Shown here piece after piece: positions 43,948-51,605 of a stretch of DNA of 64,000 nucleotides (within the stretch, counting starts at the first letter, position 1; every line of letters starts with the position of its first letter). Position numbers and translations under genes: made by a program. This DNA comes from Pseudescherichia sp031987975 (GTDB taxonomy: Bacteria > Pseudomonadota > Gammaproteobacteria > Enterobacterales > Enterobacteriaceae), in NCBI RefSeq assembly GCF_031987975.1, contig NZ_DALZYX010000001.1:496001-560000 (forward strand), in the 5' to 3' direction. The notes below the pieces were generated by a model, which searched no databases, had not been told where the DNA came from, and saw only the letters and a program-made list of their open reading frames with translations.

Positions 43948-44100
43948 TTATTTCGTTTTCTTTAGCAGCGGCCAGAGCAGAGCTACAACGCCAGCCACCA
44001 GCACGCCGTCGGCCAGGATCGACATCAACTTGCTGGTAAAGTCGATGGCGATCACCAGAAACAGCAATACACCAGCAGCAGCCCAGCGAAGCCGGGCCAT
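43948..44100 (-). CDS. Small two-TM protein, possible second holin or antiholin
   Basis: 50 residues: MARLRWAAAGVLLFLVIAID, a short polar turn, then a second hydrophobic helix (ADGVLVAGVVALLWPLL) and a KKTK end. Its ATG overlaps the stop of the TerB-domain gene (TAATG). Position just before the holin and the two-helix layout suggest a lysis-control membrane protein; this is inference. Confidence 0.65.
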   Translation of the reverse strand: MARLRWAAAGVLLFLVIAIDFTSKLMSILADGVLVAGVVALLWPLLKKTK

Positions 44101-44528
44101 TACAGGTGGTTTTCCAGACGCAGGCCGAGGGCGCTGGCGATCTCTTCCAGTACCTTGCGCTCTTCCGGCTCTACTTCGCCGTCAGCTTCCGCAATGGCTA
44201 CTGCCACGTCGAGAACGTCTTCCGCCTCGCGCGTGTCGTGCTTAACGTCTTCAATCTCACGCAGCGCCGCGCGGCGGCCAATCTTGAAGTTAGTGTCCAG
44301 CTGACCGACAATCGTCGCGCTGATGGCGTTGATTTCAGAGGTGAACGCCGCCAGCGATGGCTGGTTACGCAGCACCTGTTCGATCTTCGCTTTCTCTGAC
44401 GCTTCGCATTCGCCGTCGGCGTATGCCACCAGGTAAGCAGCGTTTACCACCGCCTGAGCCAGATCACGCTTTTCGAACTTCTTGATGTCGCTTACTGCCT
44501 TACGTGCTTTTTTACCGAAACCGAACAT
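44100..44528 (-). CDS. TerB-domain protein
   Basis: 142 residues from the ATG at 44528 (MFGFGKKARKAVSDIKKF) with AAGGA before it. The two acidic helical repeats AAYLVAYADGECEASEKAKI and VAIAEADGEVEPEERKVLEE are the TerB (TerD-linked tellurite resistance) signature. In prophages its role is unknown. It lies behind the second copy of the structured leader. Confidence 0.82.
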   Translation of the reverse strand: MFGFGKKARKAVSDIKKFEKRDLAQAVVNAAYLVAYADGECEASEKAKIEQVLRNQPSLAAFTSEINAISATIVGQLDTNFKIGRRAALREIEDVKHDTREAEDVLDVAVAIAEADGEVEPEERKVLEEIASALGLRLENHL

Positions 44529-44532
44529 AGTG

Positions 44533-44683
44533 ACTTTCCTTTTAGGGGGTGAGCCAGCGCTCAGGATGGTCAGCCCACAGAGACGGTCACACCGACCATC
44601 ACTCTGGCTCACCTCTGAAAGGCTCTGTGGTTGAAGCGCCGAGCGTGGCGCGGGAAATAAAAAAGGCCCGCCGAAGCGAGCCT
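44533..44683 (-). promoter_or_regulatory. Structured leader element, copy B, with hicB terminator
   Basis: This leader of the TerB-domain gene repeats copy A (40975-41107): TTTCCTTTTAG, then GTGAGCC (44549-44555) pairing with GGCTCAC (44606-44612), a 2-nt gap, CTGAAAG (44615-44621), a GAGCGTGGCGC stretch, AATAAAAAA and a terminator hairpin (44658-44683) that ends hicB. The closing stem and flanks are conserved; the 50-nt interior differs, as expected of an RNA element. Confidence 0.55.
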
Positions 44684-44702
44684 ATGGGATAGTGAATTAC
44701 TT

Positions 44703-45110
44703 TTACGCGGCGTGTAGTTCGAGGGATTTACCCAGCGCCGCGAGCGCTTTCTGTATGGTGTCTATTTTGGTCGAGTGATGCAGATCGAGGATGCGGGTCA
44801 CCTCCTGCGGGCGCGTGTCGATCATGCGAGCCAGTTCGGCGTTACTCACACCGCTCTGAACTACCGCATTGAGCAGCAGCACTTTGGCCGCCACGCTGGC
44901 GGGCACCTCCACGAACGCTTCACCCTGGCCGGATGGCGGCGGGATCTCGCGCCGGTCTTCAAAGTAAAAGTCCAGCGCTGTTACCAGAGCGTCCTGCGCC
45001 ATCGCTAACGCTTCCTCTCTGGTATCGCCGCCGGTCATTGCTTCCGGGATATCTGGAAACAACACCGCGCACCCTGTTTCATCACAATCGAACGTTACTG
45101 GATATCGCAT
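44703..45110 (-). CDS. hicB: HicB antitoxin
   Basis: 135 residues: an N-terminal partial RNase H-like HicB domain (VTFDCDETGCAVLFPDIPEA) and a C-terminal helix-turn-helix (VSNAELARMIDTRPQEVTRI). It neutralises HicA and represses the operon. It lies 48 bp after hicA. Confidence 0.93.
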   Translation of the reverse strand: MRYPVTFDCDETGCAVLFPDIPEAMTGGDTREEALAMAQDALVTALDFYFEDRREIPPPSGQGEAFVEVPASVAAKVLLLNAVVQSGVSNAELARMIDTRPQEVTRILDLHHSTKIDTIQKALAALGKSLELHAA

Positions 45111-45158
45111 ATCTGATAAGTGAACCGCCGCAAGTACCAGCCCCGAAGGGCTGGATTT

Positions 45159-45335
45159 TTATTTCAGGCCGAGTTGCTTGAGAATTACTTTTCTCAGTGG
45201 CTCCGGTATCTCTTTACCCGGATGCCTCGGCATTACCGTTTGCTTGCCCTGGTAGAAGAGTTTTAAGTGGTTAGTACCTTCTTTAAACTCTACCCCCTGA
45301 GTGGCAAGCCAACGCTTGAACTCGCTTTGCTTCAC
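45159..45335 (-). CDS. hicA: HicA toxin (mRNA interferase)
   Basis: 58 residues from a GTG with GGAGGAGGAA before it, the usual HicA size. The double-stranded RNA-binding-like fold carries the catalytic His in GTNHLKLFYQG, followed by MPRHPGKEIPEPLRKVILKQ. It cleaves mRNA when free of HicB. Order hicA-hicB is standard. Confidence 0.93.
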   Translation of the reverse strand: MKQSEFKRWLATQGVEFKEGTNHLKLFYQGKQTVMPRHPGKEIPEPLRKVILKQLGLK

Positions 45336-45365
45336 TTCCTCCTCCTGTCTGTTTAACTTGAAACA

Positions 45366-45420
45366 ATTATAAACATTTTTGTTTATACAGACAAGAGATT
45401 TATAAACTTTTTTGTTTATG
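45366..45420 (-). promoter_or_regulatory. hicAB promoter with two operator palindromes
   Basis: On the - strand TTGTCT, 17 bp, then TATAAT forms a good sigma-70 promoter (45394 down to 45366). One palindrome TATAAACA-TTTT-TGTTTATA (45368-45387) covers the -10 and spacer; a second TATAAAC/GTTTAT pair (45401-45420) lies 33 bp upstream, three helical turns away. Repression by HicB is inferred. Confidence 0.75.
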
Positions 45421-45431
45421 TGCGCAGGCAC

Positions 45432-45460
45432 AAAAAAGCCCGCAACATGGCGAGCTTTTT
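45432..45460. terminator. Bidirectional hairpin upstream of hicAB
   Basis: AAAAAGC-C-CGC pairs with GCG-A-GCTTTTT around the loop AACATG. It insulates hicAB from the ParA cassette. The interval 45461-45582 shows no gene. Confidence 0.6.
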
Positions 45461-45582
45461 GGAGTTAATTATCTGTAGGCGATATACTCCATAATTTGAA
45501 GTTTACACGACACTTTCGGACAAAATCAAGCTTTGATATTGAAAAGTTAAATCCAGAGGAGCAAATAATTAAAGGGTGATAT

Positions 45583-45606
45583 AAAAAACCCGGCGCGGTG
45601 GCCGGG
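45583..45606 (-). terminator. ParA cassette terminator
   Basis: The stem CCCGGC / GCCGGG is followed by six T residues on the - strand, 5 bp after the ParA stop codon. Confidence 0.8.
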
Positions 45607-45611
45607 ATGTT

Positions 45612-46655
45612 TTAAAGAATGCTTGCGAGATACCTTAGTTGTTTCTGATATCGCGTAACAGATTGGTTAACCTGTAATCGCTTGCCTTCACTTACAGTGT
45701 GGAATCTACCAACCTTAAGCTGAGAAATTGGGATGCCCTCGGCACCACTAATTTGACCGCTGGAAACGAAATCATCGGTTACAACAAAAGCTTTGCTTAC
45801 GTCTTCATCGGCAAATAGATGCTTATATTTATCCGCAATCTTAACAGCTCGCTCGATATACATTTGAGATGCTTTGCCTGGTGTTGATGACAGTTTGCTT
45901 TTAGATCCAGCCATCGTCATAACAATTGCTGCAACTTTAGGTGAGGATAAACCTCCGGCGCGGCTATTCCACATTTGGAAGTCTTTATCAGTACGTGACA
46001 GCATATCCAGTGTCAAATTAAGGGATTCAATAGAATGCTCGTCAACTCGAACAGGGATGATTAGTGCTTCAGCAGCGCACCACGCAAGGTGCGTCCCACC
46101 TGCATAAAACGGGCTCGTATCCATTAAGAGAATTTCGCATTTTTTCTCAATGGCCTCCTCTTTCATGATCGAATGAAGGGAGGTAAGAAGCGTAGCGACG
46201 GCTCTTGGCTCTCCTCGCGATAAGGCCACCTGAAGTTGTTGATACATGCTTGATGGGAAAGCAAATAGCTCAGGATCTCCAGGAATTGCATAGCATGCCT
46301 TGCCACCTTTAAAATCTTCAATGTAGTTGCTGACGCGGTAAGAAATGTCGTCTGGCTTCTCACCAAATGCAGGGCCTAACATCCGTGGAGTTAAAGCGTG
46401 GGCAACGGTAACTTTGGCATTCGCACCCTTCAGGATCGTTTCCGTCAAGTTACATTGAGGGCAAAGGTCAGCAACAAGAACTGAATTGATACGAGAAATC
46501 TCGTATGCCAAGTTGAAAGTCATCGTAGATTTACCGACACCTCCCCTAAGATTGGATACAGCATAGCTTTTAAAACGTGGTCCACCTGTTGCGACATAGC
46601 CATGTTCTACAACCTGAGCATAGCGGGTAAGCACATCATCTACCAAACTTGACAT
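45612..46655 (-). CDS. ParA-family ATPase of a prophage cassette
   Basis: 347 residues. The deviant Walker A reads NLRGGVGKSTMT (about 35-46): the signature Lys of ParA/MinD (KGGxGKT) is replaced by Arg37, the P-loop Lys42 is kept. Other ATPase motifs are DLCPQCNL and ILLMDTSPF. The start is the ATG with GGAG six bases upstream. There is no N-terminal helix-turn-helix and no ParB gene nearby. Six 19-bp repeats lie just upstream and terminators bound both sides, so it forms a self-contained unit. A role in segregation or positioning is possible; function is unknown. Confidence 0.82.
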   Translation of the reverse strand: MSSLVDDVLTRYAQVVEHGYVATGGPRFKSYAVSNLRGGVGKSTMTFNLAYEISRINSVLVADLCPQCNLTETILKGANAKVTVAHALTPRMLGPAFGEKPDDISYRVSNYIEDFKGGKACYAIPGDPELFAFPSSMYQQLQVALSRGEPRAVATLLTSLHSIMKEEAIEKKCEILLMDTSPFYAGGTHLAWCAAEALIIPVRVDEHSIESLNLTLDMLSRTDKDFQMWNSRAGGLSSPKVAAIVMTMAGSKSKLSSTPGKASQMYIERAVKIADKYKHLFADEDVSKAFVVTDDFVSSGQISGAEGIPISQLKVGRFHTVSEGKRLQVNQSVTRYQKQLRYLASIL

Positions 46656-46687
46656 AATCATCTCCTCATATCGACAACTGGTATTTA

Positions 46688-46801
46688 ATCACCACAAAAG
46701 TGCAGGATCAACAAAAAAGTGCAGGTTTTGAAAATAAGTGCAGGAGTAACATCAAAATGCAGGTTTGTATTTATAGTGCAGGAGTTATGGGTTTTTGCAG
46801 G
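46688..46801 (-). repeat. Six tandem 19-bp repeats upstream of ParA gene
   Basis: On the - strand CCTGCA begins a new unit at 46801, 46782, 46763, 46744, 46725 and 46706, exactly every 19 bp. The next bases are mostly CTTTT or CTTAT, the rest varies. This is the architecture of plasmid iterons or centromere arrays and covers the promoter region of the ParA gene. The binding protein is unknown. Confidence 0.9.
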
Positions 46802-46820
46802 AGATTTTGGTATAGCGATC

Positions 46821-46844
46821 AAAAAAGGCCGCATTCCTGCGACC
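46821..46844 (-). terminator. Terminator after the Q gene
   Basis: The stem GGCCGCA / TGCGACC with loop TTCC is followed by six T residues on the - strand. It separates Q from the ParA repeat array. Confidence 0.75.
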
Positions 46845-46876
46845 TCGCGTCAATCAAACGTATCTGACGGCCGCTT

Positions 46877-47674
46877 TTAGCTCTCATTCTGATGGAGGGT
46901 TGTTACTTTCTGAAAAACAGTGTCTGCTTGGTGCTCCTCCTGCCAGCATTTATCGACAAGAACTGCAAGAAAGGGCTTCCAGTTGCGGGTCCATGTCCTC
47001 ACATGCAGCTTCGGCAGACGCCTCAGAATCGCTTTGTGCGCAGCGGTCGAGGGTACGGACGAGAAGCCATTTCCAGAACAACGCTCACAGGTTTTGAATA
47101 CGGGCGCGCCGTTTGCCTTCGTTGCTACACGGTCGAGCACTTCGCCTTTCCCGCCACAGCGGCACCGTGCGTGGATCACGCCCTTTCCCCCGCACGTTGC
47201 GCAGGTGTGCTTCACCAGCTCATGCTTAATCTTCGGGGCTACCACCCCCGCACCGTCAACATCAACAATGCCGGGATGCTTGATCACATCCTCATAGCTT
47301 GACGTCAATCCGGTACCGCTGCAGCTGTGACACGTCACGCTGGTGGCAGCCGAACGGGCATACTCAGCGAAAGCAAATTGCGCCAGCAGCTGCATGCACC
47401 AGCCGAACTCGCCACCAGCTGCTTTGCGCACATTCTTCGGGGCTGCTTCCATCGCGTGCCGCGCGAGTGCCTGAACCGCCAGCTGCTCATCCGTTTTGCT
47501 GATCCCGGCCTTGCCGAAGTATGCCGCCAGACCGAACCGGGCACGGCTGCTGGTGGTGCCGATGGCTGCCATGATATCTGTGCCGGTGATGCGATCCGGC
47601 GAAGTGCCCTTCACGCTGTCGCTGATGTGCATGCCCTGGGGGCTGAAATGTTTGAGTGATGCTTCCAGCTTCAT
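46877..47674 (-). CDS. Late antitermination protein Q, phage 82 type
   Basis: 265 residues. The N-terminus MKLEASLKHFSPQG and KNVRKAAGGEFGWCMQLLAQ match phage-82-like Q proteins, and three zinc-finger-like CxxCxGxG repeats follow (CHSCSGTG, CATCGGKG, CERCSGNG). It modifies RNA polymerase at the late promoter to read through terminators, in keeping with the many hairpins between late genes. It overlaps the upstream gene by 4 bp. Confidence 0.88.
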   Translation of the reverse strand: MKLEASLKHFSPQGMHISDSVKGTSPDRITGTDIMAAIGTTSSRARFGLAAYFGKAGISKTDEQLAVQALARHAMEAAPKNVRKAAGGEFGWCMQLLAQFAFAEYARSAATSVTCHSCSGTGLTSSYEDVIKHPGIVDVDGAGVVAPKIKHELVKHTCATCGGKGVIHARCRCGGKGEVLDRVATKANGAPVFKTCERCSGNGFSSVPSTAAHKAILRRLPKLHVRTWTRNWKPFLAVLVDKCWQEEHQADTVFQKVTTLHQNES

Positions 47675-48531
47675 TCTTCACACTCCCCTACCAGATTGAG
47701 GATGATCGCCGCGCCGCCACTTTCCATATATTCGGTTCTCTCGTTAGCCAGCAGCCAGATGCAGACCTCAACAGCTTCAGCTCGCGTTACCGGCTTGATG
47801 GAGGACAGCAATTTCTCCAGGTGCTTTTCACGGTCATAAACAGAGCTGTGGTGCTCCGAGTAGCCGTATTCGTGTCCCAGCTCACGCGCTGCGCAATCAC
47901 GCTCACGATAAAGCCAGTCCCAGTAAACAAGTTCACGCACCACATCAGAAAGTGTGTGGGGCTCCGGCAAAACGTCACAGTAACCGCCCACCAGCGCGCC
48001 CCGCTGGTCGTCAATTTCGAAAATGCGATGACCGCTGATGTGCCCGGCTTCCATTTCTTCGGCAGTCCAACCGAAGTCGCACCCTTCAACGTATTTCGGC
48101 GACGTTTTCATAATCCGCTCTGCCTCAACATCTTCCAGCGCCGCTTCGTAGCTGCCGAACGTCGCGCGCACTCCTGCCGCTTTCTTAATGTTCTCCCGTG
48201 CGATCTCGATAGCTCTCGCCGGGTTATCCATGCCGATAGTTGCGAATGCAGCCATGAACGGATCAGGGCGTTTCGCCAGCAGGTGGCGGGAATATCGCTT
48301 CTCAGCCTCCTTCGGCGTGATCGTAATTTTCTCCAGCGCAGCTTCGGCTGCGTCCAGATGTGCAGGTTCGTTCATCCGGATGACCTCCAGCACCCAGAGA
48401 TAGGCGTCTGTCTGCTTATCGCCGGTAATTTTCCGTTGCTCAGGCAGTGGCTTGATGTTCGCCAGGGTGGTGCTGTGCGCTGCCGTCGGGATGGTGAAGA
48501 GTGCTTTATGTTTGATATTGTCTGTACGCAT
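47671..48531 (-). CDS. Hypothetical protein of the replication operon
   Basis: 286 residues, acidic, no recognised domain. It starts on the last base of the primase stop and overlaps Q by 4 bp, so it is part of the tightly coupled replication/Q operon. The sequence has a repeated helical, Glu-rich character (AEAALEKITITPKEAEKRYS). Function unknown. Confidence 0.7.
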   Translation of the reverse strand: MRTDNIKHKALFTIPTAAHSTTLANIKPLPEQRKITGDKQTDAYLWVLEVIRMNEPAHLDAAEAALEKITITPKEAEKRYSRHLLAKRPDPFMAAFATIGMDNPARAIEIARENIKKAAGVRATFGSYEAALEDVEAERIMKTSPKYVEGCDFGWTAEEMEAGHISGHRIFEIDDQRGALVGGYCDVLPEPHTLSDVVRELVYWDWLYRERDCAARELGHEYGYSEHHSSVYDREKHLEKLLSSIKPVTRAEAVEVCIWLLANERTEYMESGGAAIILNLVGECEE

Positions 48532-49511
48532 TACGCCGCCGCCTTTTTCTTGTAAAAAACCAGTTCACGAACCTGATCGCCGTTCATGAGCATGTCGTTG
48601 AAGTCCCCGTTATCGGGGTAGTAAATGCTGATTCTTTCCAGGTCATTTTTTGCGAGCAGATTGGCATGCGCGCATTCCAGCGCAGCCGCTAATCCCGTCG
48701 CGCTGTTAATGTCACGATCTGCAAAGATGATGAAATTCTTCACGCCGGCCGGCACCCGGAATTTCTTCATGAATCCGCTGTTGATGGTTGCCCAGGTGTT
48801 CACCTTGTAAATCTGGTGCGCTGATAGCGCTGTCTCTATCCCTTCAGCGATACCCAGCGTGCTGGCCACCGGAAACATTCGGATAGCCACAGAGCGGGCG
48901 TGATCCAGATAGTTATCCTCCTGCAGGGACTTGAGGCGCTTGGCACTGGTCCCGATATCTGCCTTCCTGGCCCCGTCCAGCAGTGTCTGATGGAGGTAGC
49001 AGAGCTCACCTTTGTCGTCGGTTGCCAGTGAGTAAAGCGACTGGAAAACCAGACCGTTATGGCGCTGCTTATCGTTGAAGCGGATAGCTTCTGCTGGCAG
49101 CTGGTAAACTCCGCGCGCGTTCAGGTACTGGGCGCCGGAAGTGCCACGCAGAGCGGTAAGCTTCGAGAACTTGCTGAGCACCCTGTTACGCAGACTGCCT
49201 GCGCTGCTGGTGGCTGGTATCTTCAACCGAGTAAAGGTGTTGCCAATCAGCTCATCAATTTCACGGCAAACCTCATTGAATGGTTTACCCTGAGTTTCGG
49301 TCACCAGCTTAATCCCGTCGCCGCTGCCGCATTTGCAGATCCAGGTGCCAGCACCATCACGGTCATCGATGCGGAATTTACCGATGGATTCACACAGTGG
49401 GCATTTCCCCTTAAAGTGGTTTTTCCCGGTGATCGGCGGCAGGCCGTAATGCTCAAAAATCATGGCCCACTGGCCCTTTGCTGCTTGTGCAGTTTTGAGA
49501 TTAGTTCTCAC
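48531..49511 (-). CDS. Zinc-ribbon Toprim primase
   Basis: 326 residues. An N-terminal zinc ribbon (CPLCESIGKFRIDDRDGAG to CKCGSG, about 37-64) is followed by a Toprim domain with IAEGIETALSAHQ and IIFADRDINSATG, as in P4-alpha and similar phage primases. It primes phage DNA replication with the helicase upstream. Confidence 0.9.
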   Translation of the reverse strand: MRTNLKTAQAAKGQWAMIFEHYGLPPITGKNHFKGKCPLCESIGKFRIDDRDGAGTWICKCGSGDGIKLVTETQGKPFNEVCREIDELIGNTFTRLKIPATSSAGSLRNRVLSKFSKLTALRGTSGAQYLNARGVYQLPAEAIRFNDKQRHNGLVFQSLYSLATDDKGELCYLHQTLLDGARKADIGTSAKRLKSLQEDNYLDHARSVAIRMFPVASTLGIAEGIETALSAHQIYKVNTWATINSGFMKKFRVPAGVKNFIIFADRDINSATGLAAALECAHANLLAKNDLERISIYYPDNGDFNDMLMNGDQVRELVFYKKKAAA

Positions 49512-49998
49512 GATAAAACCTCAAATCAAAGTTGTTCTTAACAAAATCTTCACGTGCGCTGATGGCCGCCGTTAAATCATTAAACCGGCCGAGGAAGAAA
49601 CGCTTACCATTGCAGTTAGCTTGAGCGATCCATTTACAACTTTTATCACTCCAGTAAACGCCCTTAACCCCGCTCTTGTTATCCGCCCGTAATTTGGCAT
49701 TAATAGCGTTCTGCTGAGGGTCACACTCGCGCAAGTTCTCCCAGCGGTTGTCATCGCGTTTACCATTCTCATGGTCTATAAATTCGGGCATTCTTCCCGT
49801 CATATACAGCCATGCCAATCGGTGGGCTTTATATCGCTTTCTCTTAATCAAAATATTCACATATCCGTGCGTGCATGTGGTCCCGGCAACATCACCAGCA
49901 TTGACGCAATAGCTGGGCTTGATGAGCCAGGTAAACACACCCGTTTCTGCTGAGTAATGGAAGAGGCGTTTTAATTCCGCCTGACTTAAGCGCTTCAT
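49501..49998 (-). CDS. HNH endonuclease with AP2-like domain
   Basis: 165 residues: an N-terminal NUMOD-like segment, an HNH core (AHRLAWLYMTG, FIDHENGKRDDNRWENLRE) and a C-terminal AP2-like DNA-binding part (SGVKGVYWSDKSCKWIAQ, FLGRFNDLTAAISARE). This is the build of free-standing homing endonucleases. It fits between helicase and primase with 4-bp and 11-bp overlaps. Confidence 0.9.
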   Translation of the reverse strand: MKRLSQAELKRLFHYSAETGVFTWLIKPSYCVNAGDVAGTTCTHGYVNILIKRKRYKAHRLAWLYMTGRMPEFIDHENGKRDDNRWENLRECDPQQNAINAKLRADNKSGVKGVYWSDKSCKWIAQANCNGKRFFLGRFNDLTAAISAREDFVKNNFDLRFYREN

Positions 49999-51605
49999 AC
50001 TCGTTTCCCTAACTGCTGTCTGATGTCGCTAATCACTTTCTGTGCCTGATGAATTGACGCGGGAGCCTCCGATTTGTGAGCCTCTTCCATGCGTCTGGAC
50101 TTACCCTTCGCAAAAGCAATCTGCTTGTGCTTGATAAAGTTCGAAACCGTGGGGGTAATATCCATCGGATAGTCGCTCAGTCCGCGTGGCCACTCCCCGA
50201 AACGTTCATGGAACGTGTGCTTACACCAGCCGTCGCTTACCGGTTTTTTACCCAAGGATTCGCGCTGCTTCTGGTAAAACTTGATCTGACTCCACCAGGC
50301 TTGCTTCTCGGCCTTCGTGGGCTGCGGCTTGTCCTTACCCAACTTTTTGAGCTTGCGCCCGGTGTCGGTTTCGATGTCCTCGCCTGCCAGCGGCTTATGT
50401 CCGCATTTCGGGCAGACGTAGACGCCAGCCGGTTTCATGTAGTGGCATTGTGAGCATTCGTGCGGCAGCTTCTCTTCGCGTTCCTCAGCTGCGCGGCGTG
50501 CGCTTTCCTCCATGCCGTCAGATTTACCGGGGAGATCGTCATACTCGATAGAATCCGGATAACCCAGGCGGTGAACGGTACCGCTATGATCAAAGATGAG
50601 GCAGGACTCTTTTCCCGGGGCGGTGCGAAGGCCGCGTCCCAGCGCCTGCAGCCAGCGAATTTCGCTTTTGGTTGGCCTGGCGTAGATGATGCAGCGAACG
50701 TCGCTGTCGAACCCGGCCACCAGCACGCCTACGCTGACGATGATTTTCGTAGCGCCTGTTTCGAAGCGGTGGATGATGGTCTGGCGTTCGTCGACCGGGG
50801 TATCAGCGGTCATTACCTCGGCATTTACGCCAGCCTGATTAAACTGGATGGTAAGAAAATTGGCGTGGGCTACATTAACGCAGAACGCGATCGTCGGCAG
50901 GTCATGGCCATTCTCCAGCCAGTTCTGGACGATATCGCCGACCAGCGTCGAGCCGCACATGATCTCGGCCAGCTGGGCTTCGTTATAGTCGGTACCGAAC
51001 TCCATTGATGATGCTGATTTCACGCCTTTCAGATCCGGCTTAGTGGGCGCGTAAAACTCGTATTTACTCAAATCACCGCGCTGGATCAGCTCGCCGATAG
51101 TGGTCGGTTTGATGAGCCGGTCATAGTAATTACCCAGGAACGGTGAGAACGGTGTGCCCGACAAACCAATAACCTTCACTCCGCTGGCGCGCAGCCGTTC
51201 AATGTCCTGCAGGATGCGTTTTTTACGCAGGTGCGCTTCGTCGATAATCAGCAGATCGATGTCTTCCGGGAAAACGCGACGGATCAGCGTGTCAGCACTG
51301 GCAATCTGGATTTTCAGAGACGGATCGTGATTCGGATGATCCGCCCAGATATAGCCAATCTCATCACCCGGCAAGCCATATTCCACAAAGCGGCTGGCTG
51401 TCTGCTCAATCAAGATGGTGTACGGCGCGCAAAACAGAACACGCATGCCACGGCTGACGAACCCGGCAACGATGAAGGCAGCCAGTCCTGTTTTACCGCT
51501 ACCGGTTGGCGAGTACACCATGAAGGTGTCGTGTGCCTTCCAGTCACGGCGCAACATGTTCAGCGCGCGATCCTGTGCAAAGTTCGGTGTGATAGTCAGC
51601 TGCAT
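49995..51605 (-). CDS. Superfamily 2 DEAD/DEAH helicase for replication
   Basis: 536 residues. Motifs seen: I SPTGSGKT, II IDEAH, III LSGTPFSP, VI QALGRGLR. A zinc finger CSQCHYMKPAGVYVCPKCG lies near residue 400, and the C-terminus is basic. Together with the Toprim primase it forms the initiation set used by several enterobacterial temperate phages in place of O/P proteins. Confidence 0.92.
   Translation of the reverse strand: MQLTITPNFAQDRALNMLRRDWKAHDTFMVYSPTGSGKTGLAAFIVAGFVSRGMRVLFCAPYTILIEQTASRFVEYGLPGDEIGYIWADHPNHDPSLKIQIASADTLIRRVFPEDIDLLIIDEAHLRKKRILQDIERLRASGVKVIGLSGTPFSPFLGNYYDRLIKPTTIGELIQRGDLSKYEFYAPTKPDLKGVKSASSMEFGTDYNEAQLAEIMCGSTLVGDIVQNWLENGHDLPTIAFCVNVAHANFLTIQFNQAGVNAEVMTADTPVDERQTIIHRFETGATKIIVSVGVLVAGFDSDVRCIIYARPTKSEIRWLQALGRGLRTAPGKESCLIFDHSGTVHRLGYPDSIEYDDLPGKSDGMEESARRAAEEREEKLPHECSQCHYMKPAGVYVCPKCGHKPLAGEDIETDTGRKLKKLGKDKPQPTKAEKQAWWSQIKFYQKQRESLGKKPVSDGWCKHTFHERFGEWPRGLSDYPMDITPTVSNFIKHKQIAFAKGKSRRMEEAHKSEAPASIHQAQKVISDIRQQLGKRV

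Noticed and set aside
45612..47674. Stx toxin genes downstream of Q, since yecE is a known Stx phage site
   Set aside because: The region after Q holds a ParA cassette, hicAB and lysis genes; no AB5 toxin subunits are present.
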